In this document: piece by piece, positions 1-8,249 of the stretch
Position numbering within the stretch: position 1 is the first letter of the stretch
Layout of the letters: each line of letters opens with the position of its first letter
Assembly (NCBI GenBank): GCA_016787785.1
Contig: JAEUTO010000010.1
Location: 372,001 to 436,000, forward strand
DNA length: 64,000 nt
Direction of reading: 5' to 3'
Origin: Bacteroidia bacterium
GTDB lineage: Bacteria > Bacteroidota > Bacteroidia > B-17B0 > Aurantibacillaceae
The notes under the pieces: generated by a model
Database searches by the model: none
What the model saw: only the letters and a program-made list of their open reading frames with translations
What the model was told of the DNA's origin: nothing
Translations under genes and position numbers: made by a program

Positions 1-149
1 TGTACGACACTTATGGAAAAATCATTTATCTGGAGAAAAACCAAGTTGCCAATGCTACTATTAATGTAAAAGAGTTGTCTAAAGGATTCTATATTTTGAA
101 ATTAAATTCAAATTTTGGTTTTGTGACAAAAAAAATTATTGTAGAATAA
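1..149 (+). CDS. 3' end of a T9SS-exported protein (type A sorting domain)
   Basis: Only the last 49 codons lie in the window, read in the frame starting at base 3 and ending with TAA at 147-149. The residues run YDTYGKIIYLEK, then a 'V-K-E-L-S-K-G-F-Y-I-L-K' block and a final KKIIVE. This is the typical ending of a T9SS type A C-terminal sorting domain: a short beta sandwich with 'L-x-x-G-x-Y-x-x-x-I' and a basic tail, removed on export to the cell surface. The passenger domain lies outside the window, so its function is unknown. The same tail type closes the genes ending at 4000, 11939, 15151 and 20271, so this gene is probably the leftmost visible member of the same surface-protein island. 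Confidence 0.8.
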   Translation, partial: YDTYGKIIYLEKNQVANATINVKELSKGFYILKLNSNFGFVTKKIIVE

Positions 150-192
150 GAATAAAAATTTAATTAGGTAAAAAAATAATAATAAAAAAAAC

Positions 193-855
193 ATGAAAAA
201 AATAGTCTTTTTAAGCATGCTGATTTTGACAGAATTTGTTTTGGCGGCACAAACAAAAAAAGGAAAACCCGAATCAGTTGCAAAAATGAGTTACGAGAAG
301 CATATTCAATTATCAAAAATTGAAATCCCAGGATATAAGAATTCCTACTCAAAACTCATTGACACTACTAAAAAAAGTAAGGAGTCTTATGTCATTTTTA
401 CCAGAAATGAAAAGCTATCTAATAATTTTGAAACCGATGTAGTTGTAAGTTATGGTGAAAGTAAGCCAATTTACACTTACAAAGGAAATCTTAAAAATTA
501 TATAAAACAACCTACAGGTGGAATATTGAGGGGGCCAAAAGAAAGTACTCAACCTAATACAAAAGATAGTTCTTGGGTAATTACTATCGGTGATAAAAAG
601 GTGATAATGAATTATTACTATTGCTATTTCGTTAATGAAAGCGGAGAGACTCGTGCTAAATCTACGATATTAGCGCACTATGATGATGGGGTAAATAATA
701 TTGAAGCAAGAATTAGGCCAAAGGATTTTATAAGTAAAGAGAATGGACTAACAAAAATTAAGGTCGAGCAGGAGTTTAAAAATAAACTACCTCAGGTTAG
801 CGAGCTGGAATCAGAGGTTAAAAAACTAATAGAAGTATATCTTAGTAACTACTAA
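193..855 (+). CDS. Exported hypothetical protein
   Basis: A 220-residue protein with a signal peptide: MKK, then a hydrophobic stretch to about residue 18, with likely cleavage after LAA before QTKKG. The mature part is Lys/Glu/Ser-rich, and I recognise no domain. It contains a tyrosine-rich patch around residues 140-146 (MNYYYCY) and no lipobox, so it is probably periplasmic or outer-membrane associated. It starts 43 bases after the sorting-domain gene ending at 149 and lies 125 bases before the coiled-coil gene at 981. The ATG is preceded by an A-rich leader, usual for this phylum, where Shine-Dalgarno sequences are weak. The assignment as a real gene rests on length, signal peptide and context. 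Confidence 0.6.
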   Translation: MKKIVFLSMLILTEFVLAAQTKKGKPESVAKMSYEKHIQLSKIEIPGYKNSYSKLIDTTKKSKESYVIFTRNEKLSNNFETDVVVSYGESKPIYTYKGNLKNYIKQPTGGILRGPKESTQPNTKDSSWVITIGDKKVIMNYYYCYFVNESGETRAKSTILAHYDDGVNNIEARIRPKDFISKENGLTKIKVEQEFKNKLPQVSELESEVKKLIEVYLSNY

Positions 856-980
856 CATAAGAAAAAGTAATGAAAGCAGCATAGTATCTTTATTATCTAC
901 TTCCTGTCTGTTATACATATTATCTTAAAACAACATTGACTAAAGGACCTTAACGTGTTGCGAAAAAAATAAATAAAATT

Positions 981-2267
981 ATGAAAAATACTGTATTTAT
1001 TCTTTTAATGATGCCGCTGTTAAATTTGAACATTCTATCTCAAACCTTATCAAAAATGGGCGAAAACTATATGAAACAGTATAAGCTGAGTGTGGAAAAA
1101 TTAAAGCAAATGAATTCGGATAGTCCTAAAATTAAAGGTGAATTGGCAAATGCAGATAGACTCGTTAAATCAATTCAAAAGTCCGACCCAGCCTATGATG
1201 TTTCTTATCTAGTTAAAGAGCTGAATGTATACAGAGGCGATGAAAAAAATCAACTTTCAAACAACGGTAAGACGTACTTGAAAGAGGTGGAAAAACGTTT
1301 TGATGTATTGCAAAACATCGATCCAACTAATAAAACGTATCAGGATGAATTAATATTGGCTAAGCGAAATATCGAATATCTTTCTAAATCCGACCCCAAC
1401 TACGATCTATCGGGCTTAAATGAAAAATTAGCAGACTTTAACAACAAACTCAAAATCGGAAAAGCTAAAAACGATGAGACCAGAAAAAATAAAGAAGGTT
1501 TAGATTCTAAATTACAAGAATTTTTAGAAACTAGTTTAGAATCTACATATAGCAAACAAACCGTAGCAGATAATAAAATAGAAATAGAAAAATTTAAAAA
1601 TGACTTTTCTGCTTACATACAAAATAGCTTAGTTAACGACGCGTCTTCAAAATCTACCCTGCAAAAAATTGAAATGGAATGGAATAGTAGCATAGATATA
1701 GAAACGCTCGAAAGCTACAAGAACTCCGTTAAAAGTACTACTAACGAAACTTATGCTGAGAGCTGTTATGATCAAATTAATTTGATAGAAATTAAATGGA
1801 GTTTATTAAAAAAGGCATTTCCAGCAAGTGAAATTCTCGCGCAAGCAGTCAATAAAATAAAAGAGTCAGAGCAGTTTGAAGGTGGTAAAGAAGGTGTTAT
1901 TAAAATGGTAAAAGCAAATAAATTAGAAGAGACAAAAAAAACACGTATGACACCCTGTGTAAACAGTAATGAAAGTTTAAAAGAAGAGATAAAAACGGCA
2001 TTGAAAGAAAGTAAACATTGTAAGGGGCGAATAATTATAAAGATCAACATTTTGCGTTCCGATTGGGCAATACAACGTCATGAATTAACAGGAAAAATTT
2101 TGGGCAGAGCAATTGATTTTGAAGCTGCATTGAAAAATACTGACGGATCTTGTGTTGTGTTAAAATCGCCTTGGTTTCATCAAAATTATAATGGTAGTGG
2201 TTATGGAAAGGGGTATGTTGAACATGGTGACGTTACAGATATTATTTGTGAAAACGTAAATAAGTAA
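981..2267 (+). CDS. Exported helical protein, short form of the 'DP-x-YD / DW-x-I-TG' paralog family
   Basis: 428 residues with a signal peptide (about residues 1-20, ending LSQ). The N-terminal half is Lys/Glu-rich and probably helical. It carries the motif 'IQKSDPAYDVSYL' near residue 70 and a second copy 'LSKSDPNYDLSGL' near residue 133, as if the unit were duplicated here. The C-terminal ~110 residues form a domain with 'RSDWAIQRHELTGKILGRA' as its core and end in ICENVNK. Both parts recur in the genes at 3997, 11936 and 16562. No catalytic motif is visible and I do not recognise the family. It probably works in the periplasm or at the outer membrane. It precedes the T9SS propeller protein at 2306 by 38 bases, so the two are likely co-transcribed. 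Confidence 0.7.
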   Translation: MKNTVFILLMMPLLNLNILSQTLSKMGENYMKQYKLSVEKLKQMNSDSPKIKGELANADRLVKSIQKSDPAYDVSYLVKELNVYRGDEKNQLSNNGKTYLKEVEKRFDVLQNIDPTNKTYQDELILAKRNIEYLSKSDPNYDLSGLNEKLADFNNKLKIGKAKNDETRKNKEGLDSKLQEFLETSLESTYSKQTVADNKIEIEKFKNDFSAYIQNSLVNDASSKSTLQKIEMEWNSSIDIETLESYKNSVKSTTNETYAESCYDQINLIEIKWSLLKKAFPASEILAQAVNKIKESEQFEGGKEGVIKMVKANKLEETKKTRMTPCVNSNESLKEEIKTALKESKHCKGRIIIKINILRSDWAIQRHELTGKILGRAIDFEAALKNTDGSCVVLKSPWFHQNYNGSGYGKGYVEHGDVTDIICENVNK

Positions 2268-2305
2268 TTTTTTAGATTAGTTTTTAATAATTAAAAAAGC
2301 AATTA

Positions 2306-4000
2306 ATGAGAGCTGTTGTAATTATAATTGGATTTTTAAGTTTTTTCAACTTAAAAGCGCAAATGAATTTATCTTGGGCAAAATCCATCGGATCATCGGG
2401 AGCTGATGAAGCGCAAACAATTGGATCTGATTTGAGCGGCAATGTCTACGTGGCTGGTTCTTTTAACGGATCTGTAGATTTCGACCCCGGTTCGGGGATT
2501 TTTTTATTAACATCAGCCGGTGCTACAGATGGCTATGTTGCAAAGTATGATGCTTCAGGAAATTTTATCAATGCCGTGTCATTTACAAATAACTTAGAGT
2601 GTAAGGTATATTCTCTTGCTATTGATAATCTTGGAAACATTATAGTAACTGGTTCGTTTACCGGCTCCGTCGATTTTGAGCCAGGACCAGGTGTTACGCA
2701 GCTAGTGGCTGGTGGTTATTATGATATTTTTCTGGTTAAACTCACTTCAAGCCTCGGTTTTGTTTGGGCTCATCGTTTTGGTTACGCGGGCGGAGATGAT
2801 TTTGGTTATTCAGTCGCAACTGATAATAGTAATAATATTTTAGTAACTGGTTATTTTCAAGGACCTAATATTGATTTTGATCCAGGTGGATCAACCTATT
2901 ATATTAGTTCGCAAGGTTTAAAAGATATTTTTGTTTTGAAGCTTGATGCAACAGCGAATTTTTTGTGGGCATTTGGTTTAGGAAGTTCGGGAAGTTTTCA
3001 GGACGTTGGACACGTGATAAAAACAGATCAATCAAACAACATTATTTTGGGCGGTTATTTTTCGTCGAGCGTCGATTTTGATCCGGGTTCTGGTTTGCAA
3101 ACTTTGACGGCTGGCGGAAATACAGATGCGTTTATTGCGAAATATACACCAAGTGGCTTGTACACTTGGGCGAAGTCATTTATCGGTTCGGGTAATGAAC
3201 TTTGCTACGGCTTACAGACCGATCTACTTGGTGATATATATTGTACAGGAACTTTTGCGGGCGGCACGTTATGTGATTTTGACCCGGGCCCAGCAAGTTT
3301 TATGTTACAGTCGAATGGTATTGATCAAGATGTTTTTCTTACAAAGTTAAGTTCTTCGGGTAATTTTGTTTGGGCTAAGGCATTAGGCGGCACACTGGCT
3401 GATTTTGGAAGAAGTGTTGCTGTTGATATGAATAAAGTGTATTTATCTGGATATTTCAATGGCGTCGCGGATCTAGATCCTTCTGCTGCGCTAAATACTT
3501 TTACTTCAAATGGCGGACTTGATTTTTTCATAACAACTCTAGATCTTTCCGGTAATTATATTAGTGCGTTTGCTTACGGATCTGTCGGTAACGATTATTG
3601 CAATTCAATTAGCTGCACAGCCAATGGTGTTTTACATGCCGCAGGGAGTTACAGTTCTACCGTAGATTTTGATTCGGGATTAAGTACTTATACTTTGAGC
3701 GCAGCGGGATCGAATGATGCCTACTTTTTTAAATTACAGGAAAACATTGTTGGAATTGAAGAAAACAGCATCAATAATAACGTTCAAATATTTCCGAACC
3801 CAACGCTGTCAGAATTTAATATCGTGTGCCAAAAGCCATTTGATTTAGAAATTTATGATGCGGCTGGTAGTTTGGTTTATTCTCAAAAGAACTGCGAACC
3901 TTTATGGAAAACAAAAGCCGTTTTAAAAAGCAACGGCGTATACTACATTAAAATAATTGACAACGATAATACTTACTCGACAAAAATAATTAAGCAATGA
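2306..4000 (+). CDS. T9SS-exported seven-unit beta-propeller-like surface protein
   Basis: 564 residues. A signal peptide (about 1-18) is followed by seven repeats of roughly 60 residues, each with a 'V-D-F-D-P-G' type block followed by 'D-x-F-x-x-K-L/Y-x-x-x-G-x-F-x-W-A' and 'G-N-x-x-x-x-G-x-F'. The sixth and seventh blocks degrade to DLDPS and DFDSG. Repeats of this type are annotated as SBBP/beta-propeller repeats, and seven units would close one propeller. From about residue 490 there is a type A sorting domain (IFPNPTLSEFNI ... NGVYYIKII ... KIIKQ), so the protein should cross the outer membrane by T9SS. Its stop codon overlaps the start of the next gene (ATGA). It is closely similar in layout to the protein at 13253. 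Confidence 0.85.
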   Translation: MRAVVIIIGFLSFFNLKAQMNLSWAKSIGSSGADEAQTIGSDLSGNVYVAGSFNGSVDFDPGSGIFLLTSAGATDGYVAKYDASGNFINAVSFTNNLECKVYSLAIDNLGNIIVTGSFTGSVDFEPGPGVTQLVAGGYYDIFLVKLTSSLGFVWAHRFGYAGGDDFGYSVATDNSNNILVTGYFQGPNIDFDPGGSTYYISSQGLKDIFVLKLDATANFLWAFGLGSSGSFQDVGHVIKTDQSNNIILGGYFSSSVDFDPGSGLQTLTAGGNTDAFIAKYTPSGLYTWAKSFIGSGNELCYGLQTDLLGDIYCTGTFAGGTLCDFDPGPASFMLQSNGIDQDVFLTKLSSSGNFVWAKALGGTLADFGRSVAVDMNKVYLSGYFNGVADLDPSAALNTFTSNGGLDFFITTLDLSGNYISAFAYGSVGNDYCNSISCTANGVLHAAGSYSSTVDFDSGLSTYTLSAAGSNDAYFFKLQENIVGIEENSINNNVQIFPNPTLSEFNIVCQKPFDLEIYDAAGSLVYSQKNCEPLWKTKAVLKSNGVYYIKIIDNDNTYSTKIIKQ

Positions 4001-5334
4001 TGAATATGAAGTCAAAAATTATTACAGTTTTTTTGCTTTTAAGTTTAGTAACTGCAAAAGCTCAATTTAATCTTAAAAAGCCAAATTTATCAATTGGTAA
4101 AGGTGATAAAACAGAGAATCATTCGGACAGTAAAGTACAAACCTATATAGAGGGTGCCAAAGCGAGTATTGAAAAATTAAACGCAAAATTAGACGAGGCG
4201 AATTGGGCTAATAGTAGTTTCGAAAGGGGTTATGCGTCTGAACTAGAAAACCTAGAAAGTAAAATTAATTCTATTAAGCGTGATGACCCGAATTATAAGA
4301 TTTCAGATTTTGAAGAGAAATATAAATATTTTAGCAACAAACAAAATGAGGGTTTAGCAAAACAGAAAGAAGAGAACAAGAAAGTAGCTGAGGCTAGTTT
4401 GAGTGCAGAAAAGGCAAAAGAGAAAGAAAAATTTGATGATTTGCATAAAAAAATTAAAGACGAAGGTATAACCAATGTTACACATCAAAAATATCTTCAA
4501 AAAATTGTTTTTTCTAAGACTGAAATTTCTAAAACTAGTCCTAACGAGAATTCCTTTGCATCCGATTTTCAAATTGCAAGTCCAATTTACTTTAGAATAT
4601 ATTTAAAGGAATGTCTTTACAATACACATGTAGTTGCGCACGATCCAAGTATTATTGAGAATCAGGGAGGGTTATGGTGTAAAATTTTTTTAGATGGGAA
4701 ACTAGCATGGGATAAGTCGTTTGCTCTAAATGGTAATGTGGGAAAATATCTGAAACCCGAAGAAAAAAAAACACTCACCACCTTAGGTGGTATTTTGAAT
4801 TTTAAAGATGAAAATTTAGGAAGCTATGAGTATATTAAAACAATGATAGAGAACGAAAACAGTTTAACGCCAGGCAATCACAGTTTCAGAATGGAAATCT
4901 ACCCGAAATTTATGTCCGACGACCGACCAACGGATGAGTTACTAGCTTCCGGCGAATTTAATTTAAATGTGACTAGTAACTTTGTGGATCGAAATAACTA
5001 TGTTGTTTGTATGCCAACTTCGAAAAAGAAGGACCTCGAACTTGAGGCTAAATTTACCGCTCGGCTGAAAGAGTATTTTATTGCGAACAAAGAAAAGGTA
5101 GAATTGAAAAAATTTGTTTTGCGAAGCTCAGAGTGGGAAATAGAAAAACATGAGATCACAGGAAAGATACTATCTAAAACTATGTATGGCGCAGCGGGTT
5201 TATCAAAAGATGGTAAATGCATCTTTAAGGTTTTTAGCTTTACCCAATTTTGGGATGGAAATGGATATCAATCAACCATTAGTGTTGAATCAACCGGCGG
5301 ACAGGGAGATGTTTTTTGCGATTGTTTGAAATAA
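3997..5334 (+). CDS. Exported helical protein, long form of the 'DP-x-YD / DW-x-I-TG' family
   Basis: 445 residues with a signal peptide (MKSKIITVFLLLSLVTAKAQ). The N-terminal helical part has 'IKRDDPNYKISDFEEKYKYF' near residues 93-112. A middle region with beta character ('YFRIYL ... LWCKIFLDGKLAWDKSF', then 'PGNHSFRMEIYP') is shared with the protein at 16562. The C-terminal domain has 'SSEWEIEKHEITGKIL' and ends in DVFCDCLK. The start overlaps the stop of the propeller gene (ATGA at 3997-4000), so translational coupling is likely. Alternative Met codons at 4000 and 4006 are in frame and would only shorten the n-region of the signal peptide. The function is unknown. The constant pairing with T9SS surface proteins suggests a partner, anchor or folding role, which is inference only. 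Confidence 0.75.
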   Translation: MMNMKSKIITVFLLLSLVTAKAQFNLKKPNLSIGKGDKTENHSDSKVQTYIEGAKASIEKLNAKLDEANWANSSFERGYASELENLESKINSIKRDDPNYKISDFEEKYKYFSNKQNEGLAKQKEENKKVAEASLSAEKAKEKEKFDDLHKKIKDEGITNVTHQKYLQKIVFSKTEISKTSPNENSFASDFQIASPIYFRIYLKECLYNTHVVAHDPSIIENQGGLWCKIFLDGKLAWDKSFALNGNVGKYLKPEEKKTLTTLGGILNFKDENLGSYEYIKTMIENENSLTPGNHSFRMEIYPKFMSDDRPTDELLASGEFNLNVTSNFVDRNNYVVCMPTSKKKDLELEAKFTARLKEYFIANKEKVELKKFVLRSSEWEIEKHEITGKILSKTMYGAAGLSKDGKCIFKVFSFTQFWDGNGYQSTISVESTGGQGDVFCDCLK

Positions 5335-5493
5335 TAGAAAAGTAATTTCAGAAATAGAATTTAAATATTTGAAAAGAGTGGAGTAAATTTTCGCCAGAGA
5401 TTATACGCTTCAGTATCAAAATGTTGTAGTTTTAACCTGCTTTATTTTTTTTTATAACTTTACCAAAAGTCTTTTTACGGCTTTTGGGTTGTT

Positions 5494-7386
5494 ATGAAAA
5501 AACAAATCGTATCATTACTCCTGGTTTTTCTTTTTAAAACTTACAACGGTTTTTCTCAAAACTGCGAGTGCCCTTCTTTAAAAGATATTCAGCTCAAAAC
5601 CGAAATTTTATTAAAAGAAGCTAAGACCGATTCGGCTCTACTTTTATTAAACAAAACTGATTTTAACAATTCGCCCAATTGCCTGGCCGTAAAATTCAAG
5701 TTGTACGGTAAACTTAATTACAAATTAAAAAATATAGATGAAGCACAGCAGTTTTTTAAAAAAGAACAAGGTCTGCTAAAAGAGAATAAGTGTAGCGAGC
5801 AAACGATAGCAGAAAATTATCAATCACTGGGTATGGTTTATTTTTTTTCCGATCAATTGGATAGCGCCTCTTATTTTTTTATGAAAGCATTAGAAATTGC
5901 CGAAAATATAAAGGATGAAAAATTCATGCAGGAAGCCTATACCAATTTAGCCCGTACGTTTGGAAAGGAAAAACAATTTGATAAGGCTGTTTATTATATA
6001 AAAAAAGCAATTGGTATAAATAAAAGAACAAATAATTTATTCTCTTTAGCAAAAAATTACGCGGTTTTAGGAACAGCATACACTTCTTTATTTAATAAAA
6101 ACCAGAGATCTACCAACTATCTGGATAGTGTTTCTGGGGCTCTAGACCAGGGAATTTATTTTGCAAAACTATCCGGTAATAAAGACGCACTTTATTCATG
6201 CTACAGTAATAAAGCGGGTTTAGCAGATCATTACAAGAACTACAACTTAGCCTATAACTATCTTGATTCGATAATTATTTCTGCTAATCCCGTTACAGAT
6301 ATTGCGCCGCTTAATATTGCTTACTTTAAAAAAGCATTTATACTTTTTCATCAGAACAATCTCGTATCAGCTTCACAGTTCGCTGATTCTTCTCTAAAAT
6401 ATGGCGTGTTGGGACAAACCTGGAGTTCGGTGGGCGATGTTTATGGGTTGATCTACCAGATCAACTTTAAAAAAGGAGATTATAAAGCTGCATTAGCAGC
6501 GCACGAAAAACTCTTTCAATTAAAAGATAGTCTTCATTCTGTTGAAAAAAATGAAAAGATAAATGAATTAGAACAAAGATATAATAAAGCGCAAAACGAA
6601 AAAACGATCAAAGAATTAGGCCAAGAAAAAGAAATATTAAATCAAAAGGAGGAAATAAGTAAATTACAAATAAATGCACTTGTAATTGGTATTTTGTTTT
6701 TAGCGTTGTTGATTTTTGTGATCGTTTTCTTTTATCGCCAGTCTGTTCTTAAAAATAAATTTAAAACCCTTGAGATTGAGCAGAGGTTGAATAGGGCGCG
6801 GATCAATCCTCATTTTTTCTTTAATGCACTGGCTTCATTGCAGGCTTTATCTTTAGAAGGAAGAAGATCTGAAGAGATCTCTGAGTATATTCATCGCTTT
6901 TCAAAGATCATGCGCGAATCACTAGAAAGTACTTTTAATGAATTGAATACGATCGAAAACGAAATTGAATTCTTAACGCACTATCTTGAGCTTCAAAAAT
7001 TACGATCCGATAATAAATTTAATTATCAATTTATTATCGACGAGACGATTGAAACTGATATTTTACTTTTACCGGGAATGATCTTGCAACCTTTTATTGA
7101 AAACTCTATCGAACACGGTTTTTCAACTATTGAAAATGGAGGGAAAATAAATATTGAATTTAGCTTAGCCGATAATAATTTAAAAATTGTTATTACAGAT
7201 AATGGATCAGGGTTTAAGGAAAGTGAGAAACACAAGGGTTATCCATCAAGGGCTACACAAATAATTAACGACCGTTTATATTTATTGAATAAAAAGTATA
7301 AAACAAATGCTATCTTTGAATTAACAAATTTATTCGATAAGGGAACCAAAGTAGTTATACTTTTACCTGTAATTCCAAAAGATTGA
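5494..7386 (+). CDS. TPR-containing LytS/YehU-type sensor histidine kinase
   Basis: 630 residues. A signal peptide (1-22) is followed by TPR-like helical pairs to about residue 360, a coiled coil, one transmembrane segment near 395-414, and a His_kinase domain of the LytS/YehU type. The phospho-acceptor is His440 in 'RINPHFFFNALASLQ'. The ATPase N box is 'PFIENSIEHGF' with Asn537, and the G box is 'DNGSGF' at about 569-574. It should sense something in the periplasm through the TPR region and phosphorylate the LytTR regulator that begins inside its own stop codon (TTGA, 7383-7386). A short hairpin (CCAAAAG 5463-5469 / CTTTTGG 5481-5487) lies just before the ATG and could affect translation. 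The kinase sits in the middle of the T9SS protein island. Confidence 0.92.
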   Translation: MKKQIVSLLLVFLFKTYNGFSQNCECPSLKDIQLKTEILLKEAKTDSALLLLNKTDFNNSPNCLAVKFKLYGKLNYKLKNIDEAQQFFKKEQGLLKENKCSEQTIAENYQSLGMVYFFSDQLDSASYFFMKALEIAENIKDEKFMQEAYTNLARTFGKEKQFDKAVYYIKKAIGINKRTNNLFSLAKNYAVLGTAYTSLFNKNQRSTNYLDSVSGALDQGIYFAKLSGNKDALYSCYSNKAGLADHYKNYNLAYNYLDSIIISANPVTDIAPLNIAYFKKAFILFHQNNLVSASQFADSSLKYGVLGQTWSSVGDVYGLIYQINFKKGDYKAALAAHEKLFQLKDSLHSVEKNEKINELEQRYNKAQNEKTIKELGQEKEILNQKEEISKLQINALVIGILFLALLIFVIVFFYRQSVLKNKFKTLEIEQRLNRARINPHFFFNALASLQALSLEGRRSEEISEYIHRFSKIMRESLESTFNELNTIENEIEFLTHYLELQKLRSDNKFNYQFIIDETIETDILLLPGMILQPFIENSIEHGFSTIENGGKINIEFSLADNNLKIVITDNGSGFKESEKHKGYPSRATQIINDRLYLLNKKYKTNAIFELTNLFDKGTKVVILLPVIPKD

Positions 7387-8129
7387 AAGTACTAATAATA
7401 GATAACGACCAAAAGATTCGCCAGGGTTTAAAAACCATGATTGAAAAATTTTGTCCGCAGGTTGTAGAATTAAATGAAGCAAATGCCATTCAATCCGGCA
7501 TCGAAGCAATTGCAAAGTACAACCCTGATCTTATTTTTTTAGACGTTGAATTGGATGAAGGTACCGGCATGGATCTCCTTTCTAAATTAAAGGAATATAA
7601 ATTTGATGTTGTTTTTATAACAGCATACAATAAATATGCAGTTGACGCTTTTAAGTTTAGCGCAATTGATTTTATTTTAAAACCAATTGGCTTAGAGGAT
7701 CTTCTTAATGCACTTCAAAAGGCGAAAACTAGCCTTGCTAATAAAGATCTTTTAAAACAATTAGTAATTTTAAAGGAAAATATGGGCTCCCTTTCTTCTT
7801 CCGAAAAGAAAATAGTTTTAAAGGATAGTGGCACTATGTATTTTATTAAAGTATCTGACATAATACATTGTAAAGCTGAAGGAAATTATACTGAGTTTTA
7901 TCTTGTGAATAAACAAAAACTTGTTACCTCTAATATGCTAAAAGAATACGAGGCTATGCTCGAGCCCTATGGCTTTATTCGCACACATCATTCTCACTTA
8001 ATTAATATAAAAAAGATCGTTCGTTTTGATAAAGCGGATGGTGGTTCTCTTTTACTGGAGAACAACCATAACGTTCCTGTTTCTCAGCGTAAAAAAGATC
8101 AGGTTTTAGAAGCGCTTTCGAAGATCTAA
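7383..8129 (+). CDS. LytTR-family response regulator
   Basis: 248 residues. The receiver domain (1-120) has acidic residues Asp7/Asp9, phospho-acceptor Asp54 in 'LIFLDVELDEG', Thr80 and Lys100 in 'FILKP'. A LytTR DNA-binding domain covers about 140-245 ('IHCKAEGNYTEFYL', 'FIRTHHSHLINI'). I take the start as TTG at 7383 because it gives the full first beta strand MKVLIIDND; no ATG is available and it overlaps the kinase stop by four bases. LytTR domains bind pairs of ~9-bp direct repeats about two helical turns apart, and exactly such repeats begin 11 bases after this gene's stop. Targets are therefore likely the operons at 8250 and 15927. Confidence 0.92.
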   Translation: MKVLIIDNDQKIRQGLKTMIEKFCPQVVELNEANAIQSGIEAIAKYNPDLIFLDVELDEGTGMDLLSKLKEYKFDVVFITAYNKYAVDAFKFSAIDFILKPIGLEDLLNALQKAKTSLANKDLLKQLVILKENMGSLSSSEKKIVLKDSGTMYFIKVSDIIHCKAEGNYTEFYLVNKQKLVTSNMLKEYEAMLEPYGFIRTHHSHLINIKKIVRFDKADGGSLLLENNHNVPVSQRKKDQVLEALSKI

Positions 8130-8139
8130 AGCCTAAAAA

Positions 8140-8190
8140 TCACTTATCCAAAATAACCCATCACTTATCCCTTTCTAACGATCCACTTAT
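8140..8190 (+). promoter_or_regulatory. Direct repeats, probable LytTR operator upstream of the 8250 operon
   Basis: TCACTTATCC occurs at 8140-8149 and again at 8161-8170, a 21-bp period. A third partial copy, CCACTTAT at 8183-8190, continues the phase at 22 bp. LytTR regulators (AgrA, AlgR family) recognise 9-10 bp direct repeats with this spacing. A LytTR gene ends at 8129 and the large surface-protein gene starts at 8250. The same 31-bp arrangement, including an A-rich spacer start, recurs at 15770-15800. Assigning it to the regulator at 7383 is inference. Confidence 0.7.
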
Positions 8191-8249
8191 GTAGATTGGT
8201 CTTCTGATGCTTTTAACTTTCATTCTTTTGTATCATAAAACCATACATT